A DNA stretch of 64,000 nt from Heliocybe sulcata (lineage: Eukaryota > Basidiomycota > Agaricomycetes > Gloeophyllales > Gloeophyllaceae): NCBI GenBank assembly GCA_004369045.1, contig ML213507.1, positions 1,380,493 through 1,444,492 of the forward strand, written 5' to 3'. The notes under the pieces were generated by a model. It ran no database searches. It worked only from the letters and a program-made list of their open reading frames with translations, and was not told where the DNA came from. The position numbers and the translations under genes are program-made. Shown here piece by piece: positions 23,840 to 35,788 of the stretch; within the stretch, counting starts at the first letter, position 1, and every line of letters starts with the position of its first letter.

Positions 23840-24510
23840 ACCTTCCTCCTCTCGTCGCAGAAGCGTCTTGGTACTCCTCACATCGTACACTATGCAGCAC
23901 ACATTATCTCATCCTCATCTTCATGGCGCAGTCTTCCTCGTTCCTCTTCTGAGCCAGCTGCGCGGCGTTCATATGAAGCTTAGCGGCTCCGGTCTTACGT
24001 CGGCTCCAGTGGAGACCACTTGCTCTTTCTATCCCTGGGCAACCCGGCGCAGTTTTCGACACGTTCACGAGACTTCGCAGCCGTGCCGCTCTACGCACCC
24101 GGAGCGCCACAGGTCAAGGGCGCCGCTGGTGGGGGCTATTCTTGCGAGACCAGTGGTGGAACATTGAACCTCCTCTCCTTGCAGACGCATCTTGCTCTCT
24201 TCTCATTGTATACCAGGCTGCACACGCCATCTGATCTTCGTCTCCATCCGCAGGCGCAGTGTTCTCCGTCATTTGTGCTATTGGTACTAGTTCTTCTGAG
24301 TCAACTGCGCCGCTTTCATATGAAGCTTAGCGGCTCCGGTTTTACCTCGGCTCCAGTGGAGACTACTTGCTCTTTCTATCCCAAGCGCAGTTTTCGACGG
24401 GTTCATGAGGCTTCGCGCTCATGCCGCTGGAAGCGCGGGGAATGCCAGAGATCAAGGGTGTCGCTGGCAGGGGCTATCCTTGCAAGACCAGTGGTGCAAC
24501 CCTAAATGGA
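23840..24510 (+). repeat. Tandem ~347 bp repeat, two units (arm B)
   Basis: AAGCTT sites at 23976 and 24323 give the same 347-nt period as arm A. Both units keep the open KLSGSG...TSAPVETTCSFYP frame on the plus strand, i.e. the strand of the membrane-protein gene. Keeping this frame in all four units across both arms hints at selection or at recent age. Confidence 0.75.
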
Positions 24511-26187
24511 GAACACATTTGGAAGACCAAGGGCCGTGGATGATGATCTTCCTCCAATCTGAAGCTTAAGTTTCGTGGTCGACGGCATCCCACGCTCGTC
24601 CACGTCGTAAAGGACGTGTATTCCTCTCCCGGGACGATCGGCAGTCTGTCAACATGGTCGCTGCTTGTTCTCGCTGGTATGATTCCTTCCGCAGACCTCC
24701 AGTCTATCATAACTCAAAAGCTGCTTGGCGGGCGGGACGGCGCTCCTGACCGCTGGCGCCGAGTTGCTCTGCAAAGCCTATGTTTCTGGTATGTACTGTC
24801 GAAGGATCTTTCTCCAGCTCGCCGGTAATGAGGCTCTAAGCTCTAGGAACTGATGGAAGCATTGGTCACTACATAGGCTGTGGCGGTTCTGCGCCATATC
24901 CTCAGGCCGTCCTACACACTTTATCTCCACCCTAGCTCCTTCCCTCTCTTTCCCATACCTTGCCCTTTTCTGGCGAGATCGACACGCGGATATTACTCCG
25001 AGAATATGGTCATCCTATTCATCTAGCTTCCGCTCTGACCTTCGAGCTGCTGCTTATGTCAAATGCGCTATTCAACCTAGTGTGGCTCCGGAGACGTGAT
25101 TCCGCATTTGTCATCTCCTCAAGGGGGTGATCAACGCTGGTTCGTTTGGTTCGTTGGTTAATCTCGCTCTACACTTGGGCCAAAGCTGAGATTCCGAGTT
25201 GTTTTGCTGTTGGTTGGCAACTGAGCAGGAACAGGAGACCTGAGTGGCGGGGTAAAGAGCGGCCTTTGATAGTCTTTGGTAGCCATTGACACTATCCTAT
25301 CAAGTACGAATGCCGCTGACGCTTGCGATTAGACGATTCAGCTCGAGGACTCCCGAAATCTTTCATTCGTTGCCGTGGATGCCTTGAAGCATCTCGTGTA
25401 CGTACTTGACAGACCGTTGTGTCGACTGTAAGTTCTTCCTCGGCCAGCCTTGAAGCTTGACTCGCGCTCGTGGCTTAGGCAACCAGCACTGCCACCGGAC
25501 GTGCTCACTAAAGAGGCGGCGATGATCGGGGAGATGCCGTGATTTTCGTTCCGTTGCCAGGCACTGCAATAGCTGTGCAGCGTCCGAACATAGTCCTCCC
25601 TTATGTCAAACTACATGGCCAGCACTCGGCCAGCCTTCGCAGAATTTCAGCCTCTGTGCTCGAAATTCTGGAAAGCCTCTAGCGGGACGCCCCGTCCTTG
25701 CGCGTCCGAGTCTAATGTGGAGTGCTATCAAGGCACCCAAAGCGCTGTCGTGAACCCAGTTTGCCCCGTTTGGCCAGTGATCTAGGTTTCTTCATAGCAT
25801 TTTCATGTTCTTGCGCCCGCGAACTGAAACTTTTGATGCTTCACTGTTCTCACGTCACTATACGTTGCTTATGCTCATGGTCATCTCTCGCGCATTTTAC
25901 GAAGTCGCTGGCAAAGGAATTGGGCAGGAATCCGCACACGTCAATGGCAAGGCAAAGGTTTTGCGGGTCAATATTCAATGCTGCTTGGAGGAAGCCAGCG
26001 ATCAGTACAACCCAATCAGCTGCACCGCTCTAGTCTTGATGGATCGCTTATCAAGTGGCGCTAGCGAACTAACTTACTTTGGATCAGATTGTCGGTGCAT
26101 CGGAAATCCCGGATGCACGCGTGCAAGACATTGCAAGACATAATATTCCTGTGATAGCGTGGCAAACCCGTCTACCGGCGTATATAG
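24511..26187. other. Arm B upstream region of the membrane gene
   Basis: Matches 10.8-12.5 kb of arm A. The plus-strand segment around 24616-24795 (LAGMIPSADLQ then SLCFW before GTATGT) is conserved with arm A and may be an exon of an unrecognised gene. The rest shows frame-disrupting differences between copies and looks noncoding. Confidence 0.4.
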
Positions 26188-27814
26188 ACAGATTGTACCT
26201 GCTTCGTGCGTTGCCGCCTTCCACTCACCGCTTGGATCAGTCAGATGGCGTTGAATCATGTTCAGGTGAACCAAATTGTAGTATACCATACGCTCAATTT
26301 GCTTACTGCATATTGGATAGGATCGGGCGATTTATGGCGGGGTGAGTGCCCTCTAGACTCTTGCAGATATTGAGCGTCTACTGAGTGCGCCATATGCTAA
26401 TAGGCCGCCATGCTGCTCTACGGTAATAAGCTACTGCTTACGAGTCAACTCCATTTACTGATGAAGACGTCAGGGGCGTACTTCATGCTGTACTTTGCCA
26501 GTCTCTATATCCTCGGGTTCCGCAATCGTACGACATCCCTCCGGAACAAGAGACTGGTGATGGCGAATACATCTCTATTCATTTTGGGAACAGCTCAGGC
26601 GATCACATTTTGGCTATTTCCCATCCTTGTCACTGCGCCATCAGTCCCAGTAATGACGGAACGGGAGGCGAATATTGAGAATATCCTCTTCATGATGAAC
26701 ACTGTGTTCACGACAGCCGCATCGTAAGTACACTCTTCCACACCGCACTGATAAAAGGATATTGATGGTCAGCCAGCTTTATAGCAGACTCGCTCCTTGT
26801 AAGCTTAGGCACAGCTTCACATATTAGTCACTAAAGAAGTTCAAGTAGATCTGGCGATGCTACATTATCTGGGGTCGTCGACGGCGTGTCATTGCGACCC
26901 CCGTTTTCCTCCTTGTATGTGGAACATGTGCGTCGATCCACGAGACCCAGTTTGAACTTTGAGCTTACCTGTTTCACATAACACAGTAGCTGGGCTTATC
27001 AACTGCGGCGTCTGGGGACGATCAATCTATGTTGTCATGACGCAAACACACGTTTCGGAGCTAAATCTTCTGGGTGTCTTCACCACCGACATCAACGTCG
27101 TCTTCTTCTCAATGTCTCTGGCAACGAACGTCGTGATTACTTCACTGATCAGTAAGTCTATCGGGCACGTATCTCTGGTAGCACACTCAAAGGATGGCAT
27201 TGTAGGCACGAAGATATGGTGGGATACTCGAGATTCTCGCCGTTTACTTGGTGAAGACCATGGGCGAGGACTACGACGAGCAATGCTGATCATGTTCGTG
27301 TATTCCTAAGAGGTACTGGTTACCCGCTAATCATGATTGTTCTCCAGTATTGAGTCCGGCTCCGTCTATTCATTGGGATTACTTCTATCCGTCATTTTCA
27401 ATACTATCACATTGGAAACGGTCTTACCCGTAAGGCTTCATAGTTCCCCATATGTCTAACCACTTACTCATCCTTTATCACCAGCAAAACCTATTAGCAG
27501 CTGTCATGAGTCAGATCGTTGTATGTGCCATTGTCGCCTCAAAGTATCCTCTCTTGCTGAATACGAGATAGGGCATCTTCCCTACAGCTATCACAGTGCT
27601 GGTCGGATTGGGTGCTACGGCTGAGAAGACGATGACACCTGGAGGTGTGCACATGCCATCACTGGGCCGCATATCTTTTGTGCAGCAAGGAGGGCGACCA
27701 GGAGACCTCGAGACTCAGATGACGGAATCGGAACACTTCCATGAAGGACGAATATCTGTGTCGGCGGCGAACGCGTATTCCACCGACGAGGCTAAGGTGG
27801 ATACAAAAGAGTGA
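26188..27814 (+). CDS. Multipass integral membrane protein, copy B
   Basis: Plus-strand paralogue of copy A. Exons include 26188-26265 (begins after an acceptor; internal MALNHVQ at its end), 26321-26341 (21 nt, DRAIYGG), 26404-26723, 26777-26798 (22 nt) and later exons ending in TGA at 27812-27814. Phases agree at every junction checked. Hydrophobic helices and the IIIESGSVYSLGLLL and IVGIFPTAITVLVGLGA segments match copy A. The soluble tail ends VDTKE. No disabling change was seen, so both paralogues may be functional. The 5' exon with the start codon was not found. Differences from copy A are spread evenly, many of them synonymous. Confidence 0.72.
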
Positions 27815-28189
27815 TGAGCATTTCCCTGCCAGTTGGTTTCAATTGTGTAAGTATTATATCTCCGTAGAGCACACCTGTTCATCGTTATTTATACATGATT
27901 TCCTGTCCAAATTGGTAGGACGTTTATGCATACCAATGGTTTGGAGGTGGCGTGCCAAGTCTCCTAAGTACCCGCAGGACGTTGATCATTGGCGGAACAT
28001 GGGGCGGTCTCATAGAATGCGTGCCTAGTTCTCCCGCAAAACGCGGCCAGCGCGCGCGTTTGATGGTCGGTTCTCCATATCGTTGAATGCTGCTCGTTTG
28101 GTGTCCCCGCGCAGGCCTCACATCACAAGCTCGATTCCAGAAGCACGTGACCAACAACTGACTCAATCTCGCCGACTCCCAGGTGCAGC

Positions 28190-28875
28190 CTCATGCATGT
28201 GGCGCTCAAAATGCTGATGCGCACGGATCAAATGTGCCCGTGCGAAGACAAGATCACGACGGAATCATGGATTTTGAGTTCCCCAAGCGCGCTAGCTGCT
28301 GGTCCTTGGGGTTGAGGTAAGTCGTTCGCGTCTTCAGGTCTCAGAGGCCGAGACTGGAGGACGAGCGCTCCCATGCAGAAACTGGGCATGTGCATCGGTT
28401 CGTGGTTCGGTTGGGCCCCTTCGAACACTACATTCTGCCAGCCTTTCGCAAACTCTTCGCACTCGGATTTTGATCTCTCCGAAAGGTCAAGTGGCAGACG
28501 CAAAAATCAGCATGTGAGTTTTCTCCGCTTTGATGCACGTTTCCTGCGCCCAGGCCTCTTCGCTCATTCTTGTTTCCTCCGTCTACCCAGGTCATCTGCC
28601 GCACAGTTCTATGACAGTACTTTCACCTCCGGAACGAAGCTCGGACCAACCGCTCCGATCAGTGTCTATTTCCCCGTACCCCGCACTTCGCTGTGACTTC
28701 AATATAAAAGGTGTCGTAAAGCGAGATCATGCGACTGGGTTGATGCCCTCGTCTCAGGCCAGAGGTCCAGGTTCAAGTCGTCACACAGCGGGCTCTTTGT
28801 CTACACTGCGACTGCGGCCGAGCATGACCTTGAGGCGTATGCTGACGTCACCCGGACATTGGAACGCAAGTCGAT
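28190..28875 (+). repeat. Secondary inverted block X, copy B
   Basis: Inverted partner of 15.87-16.53 kb. It holds MDFEFPKRASCWSLGL before a GTAAGT donor, ILISPKGQVADAKIS before GTGAGT, and AQFYD...FTSGTKLGPT after a CCCAG acceptor. A TATAAAAG lies near 28703. If this is a gene it is short, spliced and of unknown family. In a simple palindrome this block should sit near 20.5-21 kb, so it has moved or arose separately. Confidence 0.65.
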
Positions 28876-29172
28876 GACTTACCATAAGAGTGGTTTTATC
28901 TGGAGCAGCGCCGGGACTGCGTCGGTGCGTACTGGAATAAAGATCCGTATTCATCCAATGAAGCGACTTGGGCGTCCCCCTCTTATACACCAGGTTACAG
29001 GGACGGATGCTGTGCAGTCAGACTTCGATCGATGGTAGAACAGGTTGATGCAGGACTTCGGTCTCTTCAATTGATTGAATGGTATCAGGACATCTGTCAT
29101 ACATACACGATATAGCTCAATGGTCAATACCGTAATGCTGCCTGTGCAATGCGCCTAGCAATCCCGTGGACT

Positions 29173-31373
29173 TCAGGACACTGCCTCCACATCCGATGTA
29201 ACCACTTCCATGAGCAGGGTTTCAACGTCCGGATTCCGAGGCGTGATGTCGCATTTGAATGGCATCGGATGACTGTAGGAATTCAGAGCCCATTGTTACC
29301 AGCCGCTCGGATGACAACCTACCTCACAAGACCCGTCGTGTAATCGTCCTCAACTTCGATCTCATTCCCATTCTGGTCCTTCGCTTTGGCGATATTGAAA
29401 GCAGACAGCACGCTAGCTATAGCAAGCCATAGTGCGGTGTCTGCGAGATGCCGTCCAGGGCAGATCCTTACCGTGCTCAGGATCAGTAAGAGTATCTCAA
29501 GGGGGGGACCTGAAAAGTCACCGTCTGCCCATACCGAAGGCCGTCATAGGGTAGTCGTCATTTAGACTTCCATCTTTGGTCAAGTATCGCCCAGGATTGA
29601 ATGATGTCGGATCACTATGGACCCGCGAGTCCATTTGGATGGCCCTAGACGGGGGTTAGAAATACGACATACAAGTTATCCACGTTATAGAGGCCAATAC
29701 CATGTGTTCATGACAACAGTTGCGCCTAAATTCGCGCGGCGTGGTTAATGGTCAGGTCAAGTCCTTGACAATTTCTTGAACAGCGCACCTTTCGGTATGA
29801 AGTATCCCTTGTATTCGTCAGCTTCCGTGCTCGCATGTGATAGACCTGATTGATTCGATGTGATCAACCTGGACCCTTGGTACCATGTGCGTCACTAACC
29901 AAGAGGCGTAACCGGTCGCCAGCGGAGCACCTCTCTGAATAGTGCTTCAACGTAAGGGAGGGACGTCCTGTCCTGGAGCTGCGGGAATCGGCCAGCACCA
30001 ACGACTGCGTCGATCTCCTTTTGTGCCGCTTTCTGCGAGCCTGGGTGCAGCACCATAGCCAGAAAGAACGTAGACAGCGCCGATATCGTCTGATGTCACG
30101 GTCAGGCCTCCGAATGGATCACAAGGAGGATGTACTTACAGTCTCTGCTCCAGCTAAGGGATATTTGAGATGATTTGCACTGACAATGGGAGCGTTTGTC
30201 ACGTACCGAAGTATCCGAGGCCTGCTAGACGTCTTATAGTGGCTTCTTGCGGATCACTTCCGTCAATGGTAAGCAGCCGATTGAGTAGCTCTCCAACCAC
30301 GGATGCTGTGGCCGTACCAGCGCCCTATCAAGTGTGAAAAGACCTGCGACGCTTCCGGCTCATGATAACTCACAAAATTGGCTTTAGCAAAGTCGAACGG
30401 AAAGTCTTGTATCTCTCGCAGCAGATGCTGACATTCATGAGCCTCGCTCTTGAAAGTCATTCCAGGGAGCCATGAGGGAAGGTACCGCACTGGAAAATCC
30501 GTGAGTCACGGAGCACCTAAGGACCGCAAACTGCGTACTTCCTGGGATGTAATCGACTAAAGCCATTCCTGGGAGGGGAGGTTTGGCAGTCAGGTGCGCA
30601 GCCCTGCCCGCGATTTGCACATAGTGCCCGCTGTCTTCGGCAAGTTGGTACCCAGAGACGATTCGAAGTACGTTTGCCACACTGAAGCTGCAGGATAAAT
30701 GGGTATCAACCTCCCGCTACGAAACATGGATGGCGAAGACGCGCTTACTGTCTGACGTGAGACAAGAATCCTTCGGGACGTTCTCGGAGAAGCTTGACAA
30801 AGCTGCGTACTTCCGAAGCAGTGACAGGGTGATATTTCTTGATATTTTCTTGACGAAAGACTTGCTGACCCATCCTCCTCTCGGTCCGCCACCGGTCGCC
30901 GTACTCTATGAACCCAAAATTGAAGTGCATGCCAGACCTAGTCGTGCGTCTCTGAGTGAGTGGCATGTGATGGGACGAAGCACTGCCAGGGACGTACATG
31001 TGCAGAGCGCGCCAAGGCGGTCTGCTCGAATAAATCTTGTTGCGCTTTTCCAGTAACTCAGTTGCAACTCGCTCCGAGTTGATAATGATGACATCCTCGC
31101 CAAAGATGTGGACATACACCAGATCACCTTGTTGTTGGTAAGATCGGTCAGATATGCGGTTTCAGGGACAATTCAGAACTCACCATATTGCTTGCCCCAC
31201 TGCTCGTACTGGAGCCATGGCTTCGTCTTCGACAGTTGGAAGTAATTTCCCACTATCGGCCAAGGCTTCGGTCCGGGTGGATATGGCAAGCGGCCAGCTT
31301 TAAGGGACAGGTGCTTCAAGAGGTATAAGACGGGAAATGAAGCAAGAAGGATGATAATGGCCGCGGTTGACAT
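29173..31373 (-). CDS. Cytochrome P450 monooxygenase
   Basis: Starts at ATG 31373 with MSTAAIIILLASFPVLYLLK, a membrane anchor, followed by the Pro-rich hinge PYPPGPKPWPIVGN. Exon 1 ends at 31184. Later exons give GDLVYVHIFGEDVIIIN, a SGMHFNFGFIEYGDRWR block before helix C, the I-helix LAGAET (split by an intron after AGAET), the ExxR motif in FREVLRW, and the haem loop FGMGRRICPGRHLAD. The haem loop is itself split by an intron after GRR. A short last exon ends MPFKCDITPRNPDVE... with TGA at 29175-29173. It is an ER-bound class II P450 of about 500 residues, in the large fungal group often annotated O-methylsterigmatocystin oxidoreductase-like. Substrate unknown. All hallmark residues, including the haem-ligand Cys, are present. 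Confidence 0.9.
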
Positions 31374-31492
31374 AATCCGAATTCACAACAAAAAGGAGCA
31401 GTTGTAATAGATGGTAGAGCACAATTCCGCTCCGGAGGGAGAAGAAACCTTTCCGTGGGGTTTCTGAAGGTCTTCATAGGTTCTTATATAAC

Positions 31493-31500
31493 GCCCACAC
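31493..31500 (-). promoter_or_regulatory. TATA box of the P450 gene
   Basis: TATATAAG on the minus strand, about 120 nt upstream of the P450 ATG at 31373. No competing gene starts nearby. Confidence 0.6.
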
Positions 31501-32749
31501 GTAAAGAGGTGACGATGCTATCAAGCGCCCAGGAGACCAATGCCTAAATGGCACTTCCGAACGTCGCTGGAGTTCGTGAGATCCCACAGAAAACCGCCTT
31601 GTCAGGGAGAAGTTCATAAAACGCATTGGGATGATATTCTGGACGTCATTAGGCCGAGTCGTGCTTGTATACTGCCTCCTTCACAGGTATGATGTAACCA
31701 CACGGACCGCTCGCACAGCTTGAGTCTATAGTTCCTCTTCTTTGAAACTAGGCATGGAAGGTGTTGCAGTTTATCGAGCTTGATGCGGGAAGAGGTCAAG
31801 TGAGACAGGCCCAACATTGAGTAAAGTCGTGACAGCTGGTATGCTGGATAGCGGCGTCCCATGATAGGAAGTAGGTTCTCTGTCTTGGAAAATAGCAAGG
31901 TCCAGAACGGCGAGAGACTAGCCTCCGCCGTGCTTATCTGTCCAGACTCGTCAGTATCGCAGCACAACATCCGAACGAACTTCCAATCTTCAAGGTCGAA
32001 CTCCAGGGTCCTATGAGGAGCACGCCAGCCTGGTTATTCAGATCGCAGTCTATGACGAAGGCGCTCCGCCTGCCAGTAGGTCTCCGCAATCTGAAATTGC
32101 CAGCGTCATCCCGTTCAGTAATGCCGCCAGGAGGTCTGTTGGCGGTCCCTGGACGCCCAAAAAGCTTTGAATGCAGCAGTACGTCTCTTGACATGTAGGG
32201 GAAGATATCCACACCGGAATGAACAGCTGGCACCGGTCTAGTAGACGTTATATATACTGCGGATGGTCGCATTGCATAGAACGTCCATACTAGTAGCCAG
32301 TGAGGAGGTCACACAGCGGATTGCACGAATGAAATAGCCTGTTGTACAGTCGAAGGCGGAAGATTTATACGTTGAAGTTTCGCAGCGCTCTGTCTTCTGA
32401 GACCGAATCTTGCAATTGTCTGCGTCAAGTTTCAAGATGATGTTGGTGTATCTGCCACAATGCCAGGAGGGCCGCGCATCTTCGCTGATGATTCGTCCAG
32501 AATGTAAAAGCACAGACACTCGCCCTCTGCGTGGAGTCGACATCCGGGAGGACCATTTCTACAAGTAGAAAAGATATGAGGCGCCGCAGCAGTTGCAATA
32601 TGGAAGTGGATAGACTCGAAAGCCAGAGGTACGAGCTCGAGAGGAATACTAGTCCGCGTCGGATGAACGGGCCGTGTGTCTCCGACTGAAATGACTCACC
32701 GGATATGGTAGGATCCTCACCTCTTTCTTGGACAGTTCATCTTATCAGG
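31501..32749. other. Intergenic, possible unrecognised minus-strand gene
   Basis: Two minus-strand frames (32272-31934 and 31970-31614) overlap slightly and have protein-like composition. One is Arg/Gly/Pro-rich and the next Ser/Leu-rich. A TATATATAA lies just inside the upstream end (about 32255). No domain recognised; not called as a gene. Confidence 0.35.
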
Positions 32750-34653
32750 ATGTCCGACACTCTTAACCTCAGAACATTGCGTGAATCCCCTTCCAGAGAA
32801 ACTGTAGACTGGGCTGCGACGCATCCTCTCCCGCCGTCGTCGTCAACGTTGGATGTGAACCATGAAACCGATCGAGCAGAAACCGGGACTCTCGAATCTC
32901 TCGAGGACGAGAACGAGAACGACAATGCGATGTCTCTCGCCCCAGTTGACAGGGGATTTGGGGCATGGTCATTCGTGAGGAGATGTTCTTCACGCGTCAC
33001 TAATATACTCAGTCTGATTTTGGATCCCTTCATAGCTAGTCGCGGCATTCTTTGTAGAGGCGATTGTCTGGGGCTTCCCGAACTCGTTCGGTGTCTTCTT
33101 GGCGGCCTACCTCAGTGACCCTCGCTTTGCCTCTCAGCACGACGCAGCTTCTCTGCTACCCCTAGTAGGCACCTTGTCCTCGGGAATCATGTATTGCTCC
33201 AGTAAGCTCCAGAGCGACGCCCTTCATGCACGTCAACAACGGTGACCTATATTGATACAGGTCCTGCAATTCACGCTCTGACAGGTCGCCGTCCGTACTT
33301 GCGGAAGCCGCTCTTATGGGCTGGGGCCGCTTTGTGCTGGACCAGCTTGTTCGCCGCGAGCTATGCCACCAAGGCAAGCAGCAATGCGACGGATTACTGC
33401 TCATGGGCTGTGACACCAGATATCGCTAGATCACCCAGCTGGTTATTTTACAGGGTGTTGTCTATGCCATAGGCGGATGTGAGTTCTAATGCCCGCCGAC
33501 TGGTCGACGATACAGAATTATATCACTAGCCTTTCTCTACCACCCGTGCATATCCTACATGTCGGAATGGTTCGTGGCGAGACGAGGGCTGGCTAACGGC
33601 ATCATGTTCGCAGGTAGGCTCTTTCCTGGACACATAATATGGGGCATACCACTTACATCTCATCTAGGAACCGGCACAGGAGGACTTCTTCTGCCTATTA
33701 TCTTGCCGCCCTTGCTGAATAAACTTGGAGCGCAGACTACTCTCCGCGTTTTATCTATTTCCATCATTTGCGCTCTAGTACCTCTGCTACCGTTCGTGAA
33801 AGGCCGTCTGCCGGAGGCTCGCGTGCATGGTCCCAACGCCAGATCGACGGACTGGTCCTGGACGAAAAATCGAGCGCTCTGGATGATTCTAGTCTTGAAT
33901 ACCAAACAAGGATTTGCGTATTTCATTCCTATTATCTGGTTACCCAGTAAGCCGCATCATCCATGAAAGTCTTCCTTTCGTAACTAGCGTATGACAGCCT
34001 TTGCCACGGAGCTGCACATCAGCAACACAGACTCCTCATTGGCCATAGCCTTTCTGAACGGTGAGAATCGAATTTAATAGCGGGGACGTTACTCACATCG
34101 CCTCGACGTACGCCCCAGGCGCTTCTGTTTGCGGGCGTCTCGCCATGGGAACTCTCTCGGACCACTTTGATCCCTGGCTGCTCGGATCCGCGACACTCCT
34201 CTCAACATCACTGGCGACATTCGTACTCTGGGGTGTCCTCTCCCGCAACCTCGCAGGCCTCCTAGCCTACGGTATTGCGTATGGTGCGCTCGCGGGAGGA
34301 TGGTCAAGCCTGTGGACCGGCTTCGTCAGACCGATTGCGAGTACGCACGCCCTCTACTCTATTTTCACATTACGTAGGTCTGATCATGCAATGAAGAGGA
34401 TGATCCCACACTGTCCACGTACATCTTCGGGATTCTCATGCTCTCGCGTGGCTTCGGCAACGTCCTGTCCACGCCGATATCGACGTCGCTTTCGCGAGGA
34501 GAGGGAAGCCGGAGCGGCAGGATGGGCTTTGACGTCGCTGGTGGCCGCTTCGAGAAACTGATAGTGTACGTCGGGACTTGCTTTGCTGGGGCTGCTGTGT
34601 TGGCGCTGGCGGGCTGGGGAGTAGAGAAAAGGAGACTGCTGGCGGGACGGTAG
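32750..34653 (+). CDS. MFS monocarboxylate-type transporter
   Basis: ATG at 32750 (MSDTLNLRTLRESPSRETVD) with a long acidic cytosolic N terminus. After the first intron comes FLVAAFFVEAIVWGFPNSFG, the TM1 signature of fungal monocarboxylate porter (MCH/MCT)-like MFS proteins. Later exons supply LLWAGAALCWTSLFAASYA, LVILQGVVYAIGGS, YMSEWFVARRGLANGIMFAG, GTGTGGLLLPIILPPLL, TFATELHISNTDSSLAIAF, GRLAMGTLSDHFDPW, and an end in KDDPTLSTYIFGILMLSRG. Twelve helices are expected. About eight exons, all in phase. One intron (33374-33438) uses a GC donor. Predicted plasma-membrane uptake or export of a small carboxylate or related metabolite; the substrate cannot be told from sequence. Stop at 34651-34653. 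Confidence 0.88.
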
Positions 34654-35788
34654 TGATACTGATCTTAGGGTATCCTTGTCATTGCACAGGAGTTGCAAAA
34701 ATCTGCAAATTTAAAGCAGCGAAGCTTTGCAATGTCTCACCTAGATGCATAGTACAGCGAAACGGCCAGTGGCGGACGCGTTGCATCACGACGAAATGGG
34801 ATTGGATGCGCATGCAAAAGGCAGAGCTCTGTGATACTCTCTCTTCTGACGGCCCAGGTCGAGTAAACGGATCCAAGTTACGACAAACAGCGGCGTGAGG
34901 AAGACTTGACTGAACAATAGATTCTTCCGAAGTTATCCAACTGGCTATGCCCTGCTTATGAAACGAGGATATGGACTCAGGCAAAGGGACTGTCTGATCT
35001 CTCGTGGCCAGGACGTAACAGAGCCGCAGGTACGCGTAGACCCAGAGGCAGAAGAGAAGACATCACAGCCAAGAAATCACCGGGAATATCTGACACACAT
35101 ATATGCGCATTCCAATAGCAAGTACTGACCTTTCCGACGCAGGAGCCAGCGCCCATCTGAAATCAGTTTATGGTAGGTACGCACCGACGTGTCTCCAGTA
35201 TAAGCAGTCAGAAGCGCGAGAGAGTCAAAGAGTAGCAGACGGCTGACACTAGCCGAGGGAGCGGGAGATGGCGTGCATGACGCCTAGGCTCTAAGGCCTA
35301 GCGTACGGAAGGGACGAGCGGGCGGAGAAAGGGAGCAGAGCGAAGGGAGGGGCACAAATGACGGAATAAGAAACGCACAAGAGCGCCCTTTATACGCGGG
35401 TGCGTGCGCACGGACCATCCGAGTTTTATGCAGTGACATAACTTCATGGACGCGTCATGGACGTGACCACCTCGTGAGTACGCAGGAGTACGCGTGAGTA
35501 GCCGATGATCACGTGATCGTTCTGCCTTCCTCGGCATATGCCGACGCCAACCGTCCATGAAGTGTGGGGGTGACATGAGAGCCTTTCTAGAGATATTCAC
35601 ATAGTCATTGTAGTGTGGGGCATCCCGATTTCGACATACACGTCTTACCCACAGACTTACAGGCTACAGGTCTATCGCCGGCGACCTCAGCTCGTAACAT
35701 TATTACTTGGGGATCTCTAGTATCATCAATGCATCGCTTTAAGATTATGATTCAGACAACACCAAAAGCGCACGTTTATCCATGGCGA
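34654..35788. other. Intergenic, no gene seen
   Basis: Lies between the 3' ends of the transporter (plus) and the GH32 gene (minus). Short frames only. A run of GTACGC/GTGAGTA near-repeats lies at 35470-35505 around GATCACGTGATC, a 12-bp perfect palindrome near 35507-35518. Confidence 0.45.

Larger units (their letters stand above)
22070..27920 (-). repeat. Arm B of the large inverted duplication
   Basis: Inverted partner of 9.07-14.97 kb, separated from it by about 7.1 kb. Colinear blocks: 22.07-22.62 (with 14.34-14.97), 23.5-23.85 (with 13.2-13.5), the doubled 347 bp repeat, 24.5-25.3 (with 11.7-12.45), 25.3-26.2 (with 10.8-11.7), and the membrane gene 26.19-27.81 (with 9.19-10.82). Homology continues past the gene stop for about 100 bp, then fades near 27.92 kb. 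Confidence 0.85.

Noticed and set aside
9070-28875. One simple palindrome including block X
   Set aside because: Block X is on the same side of both arms, so the order does not mirror. At least two events are needed.
35500-35525. GATCACGTGATC palindrome as a specific operator
   Set aside because: It lies between converging 3' ends rather than in a promoter, and an E-box core of this length occurs by chance often enough.
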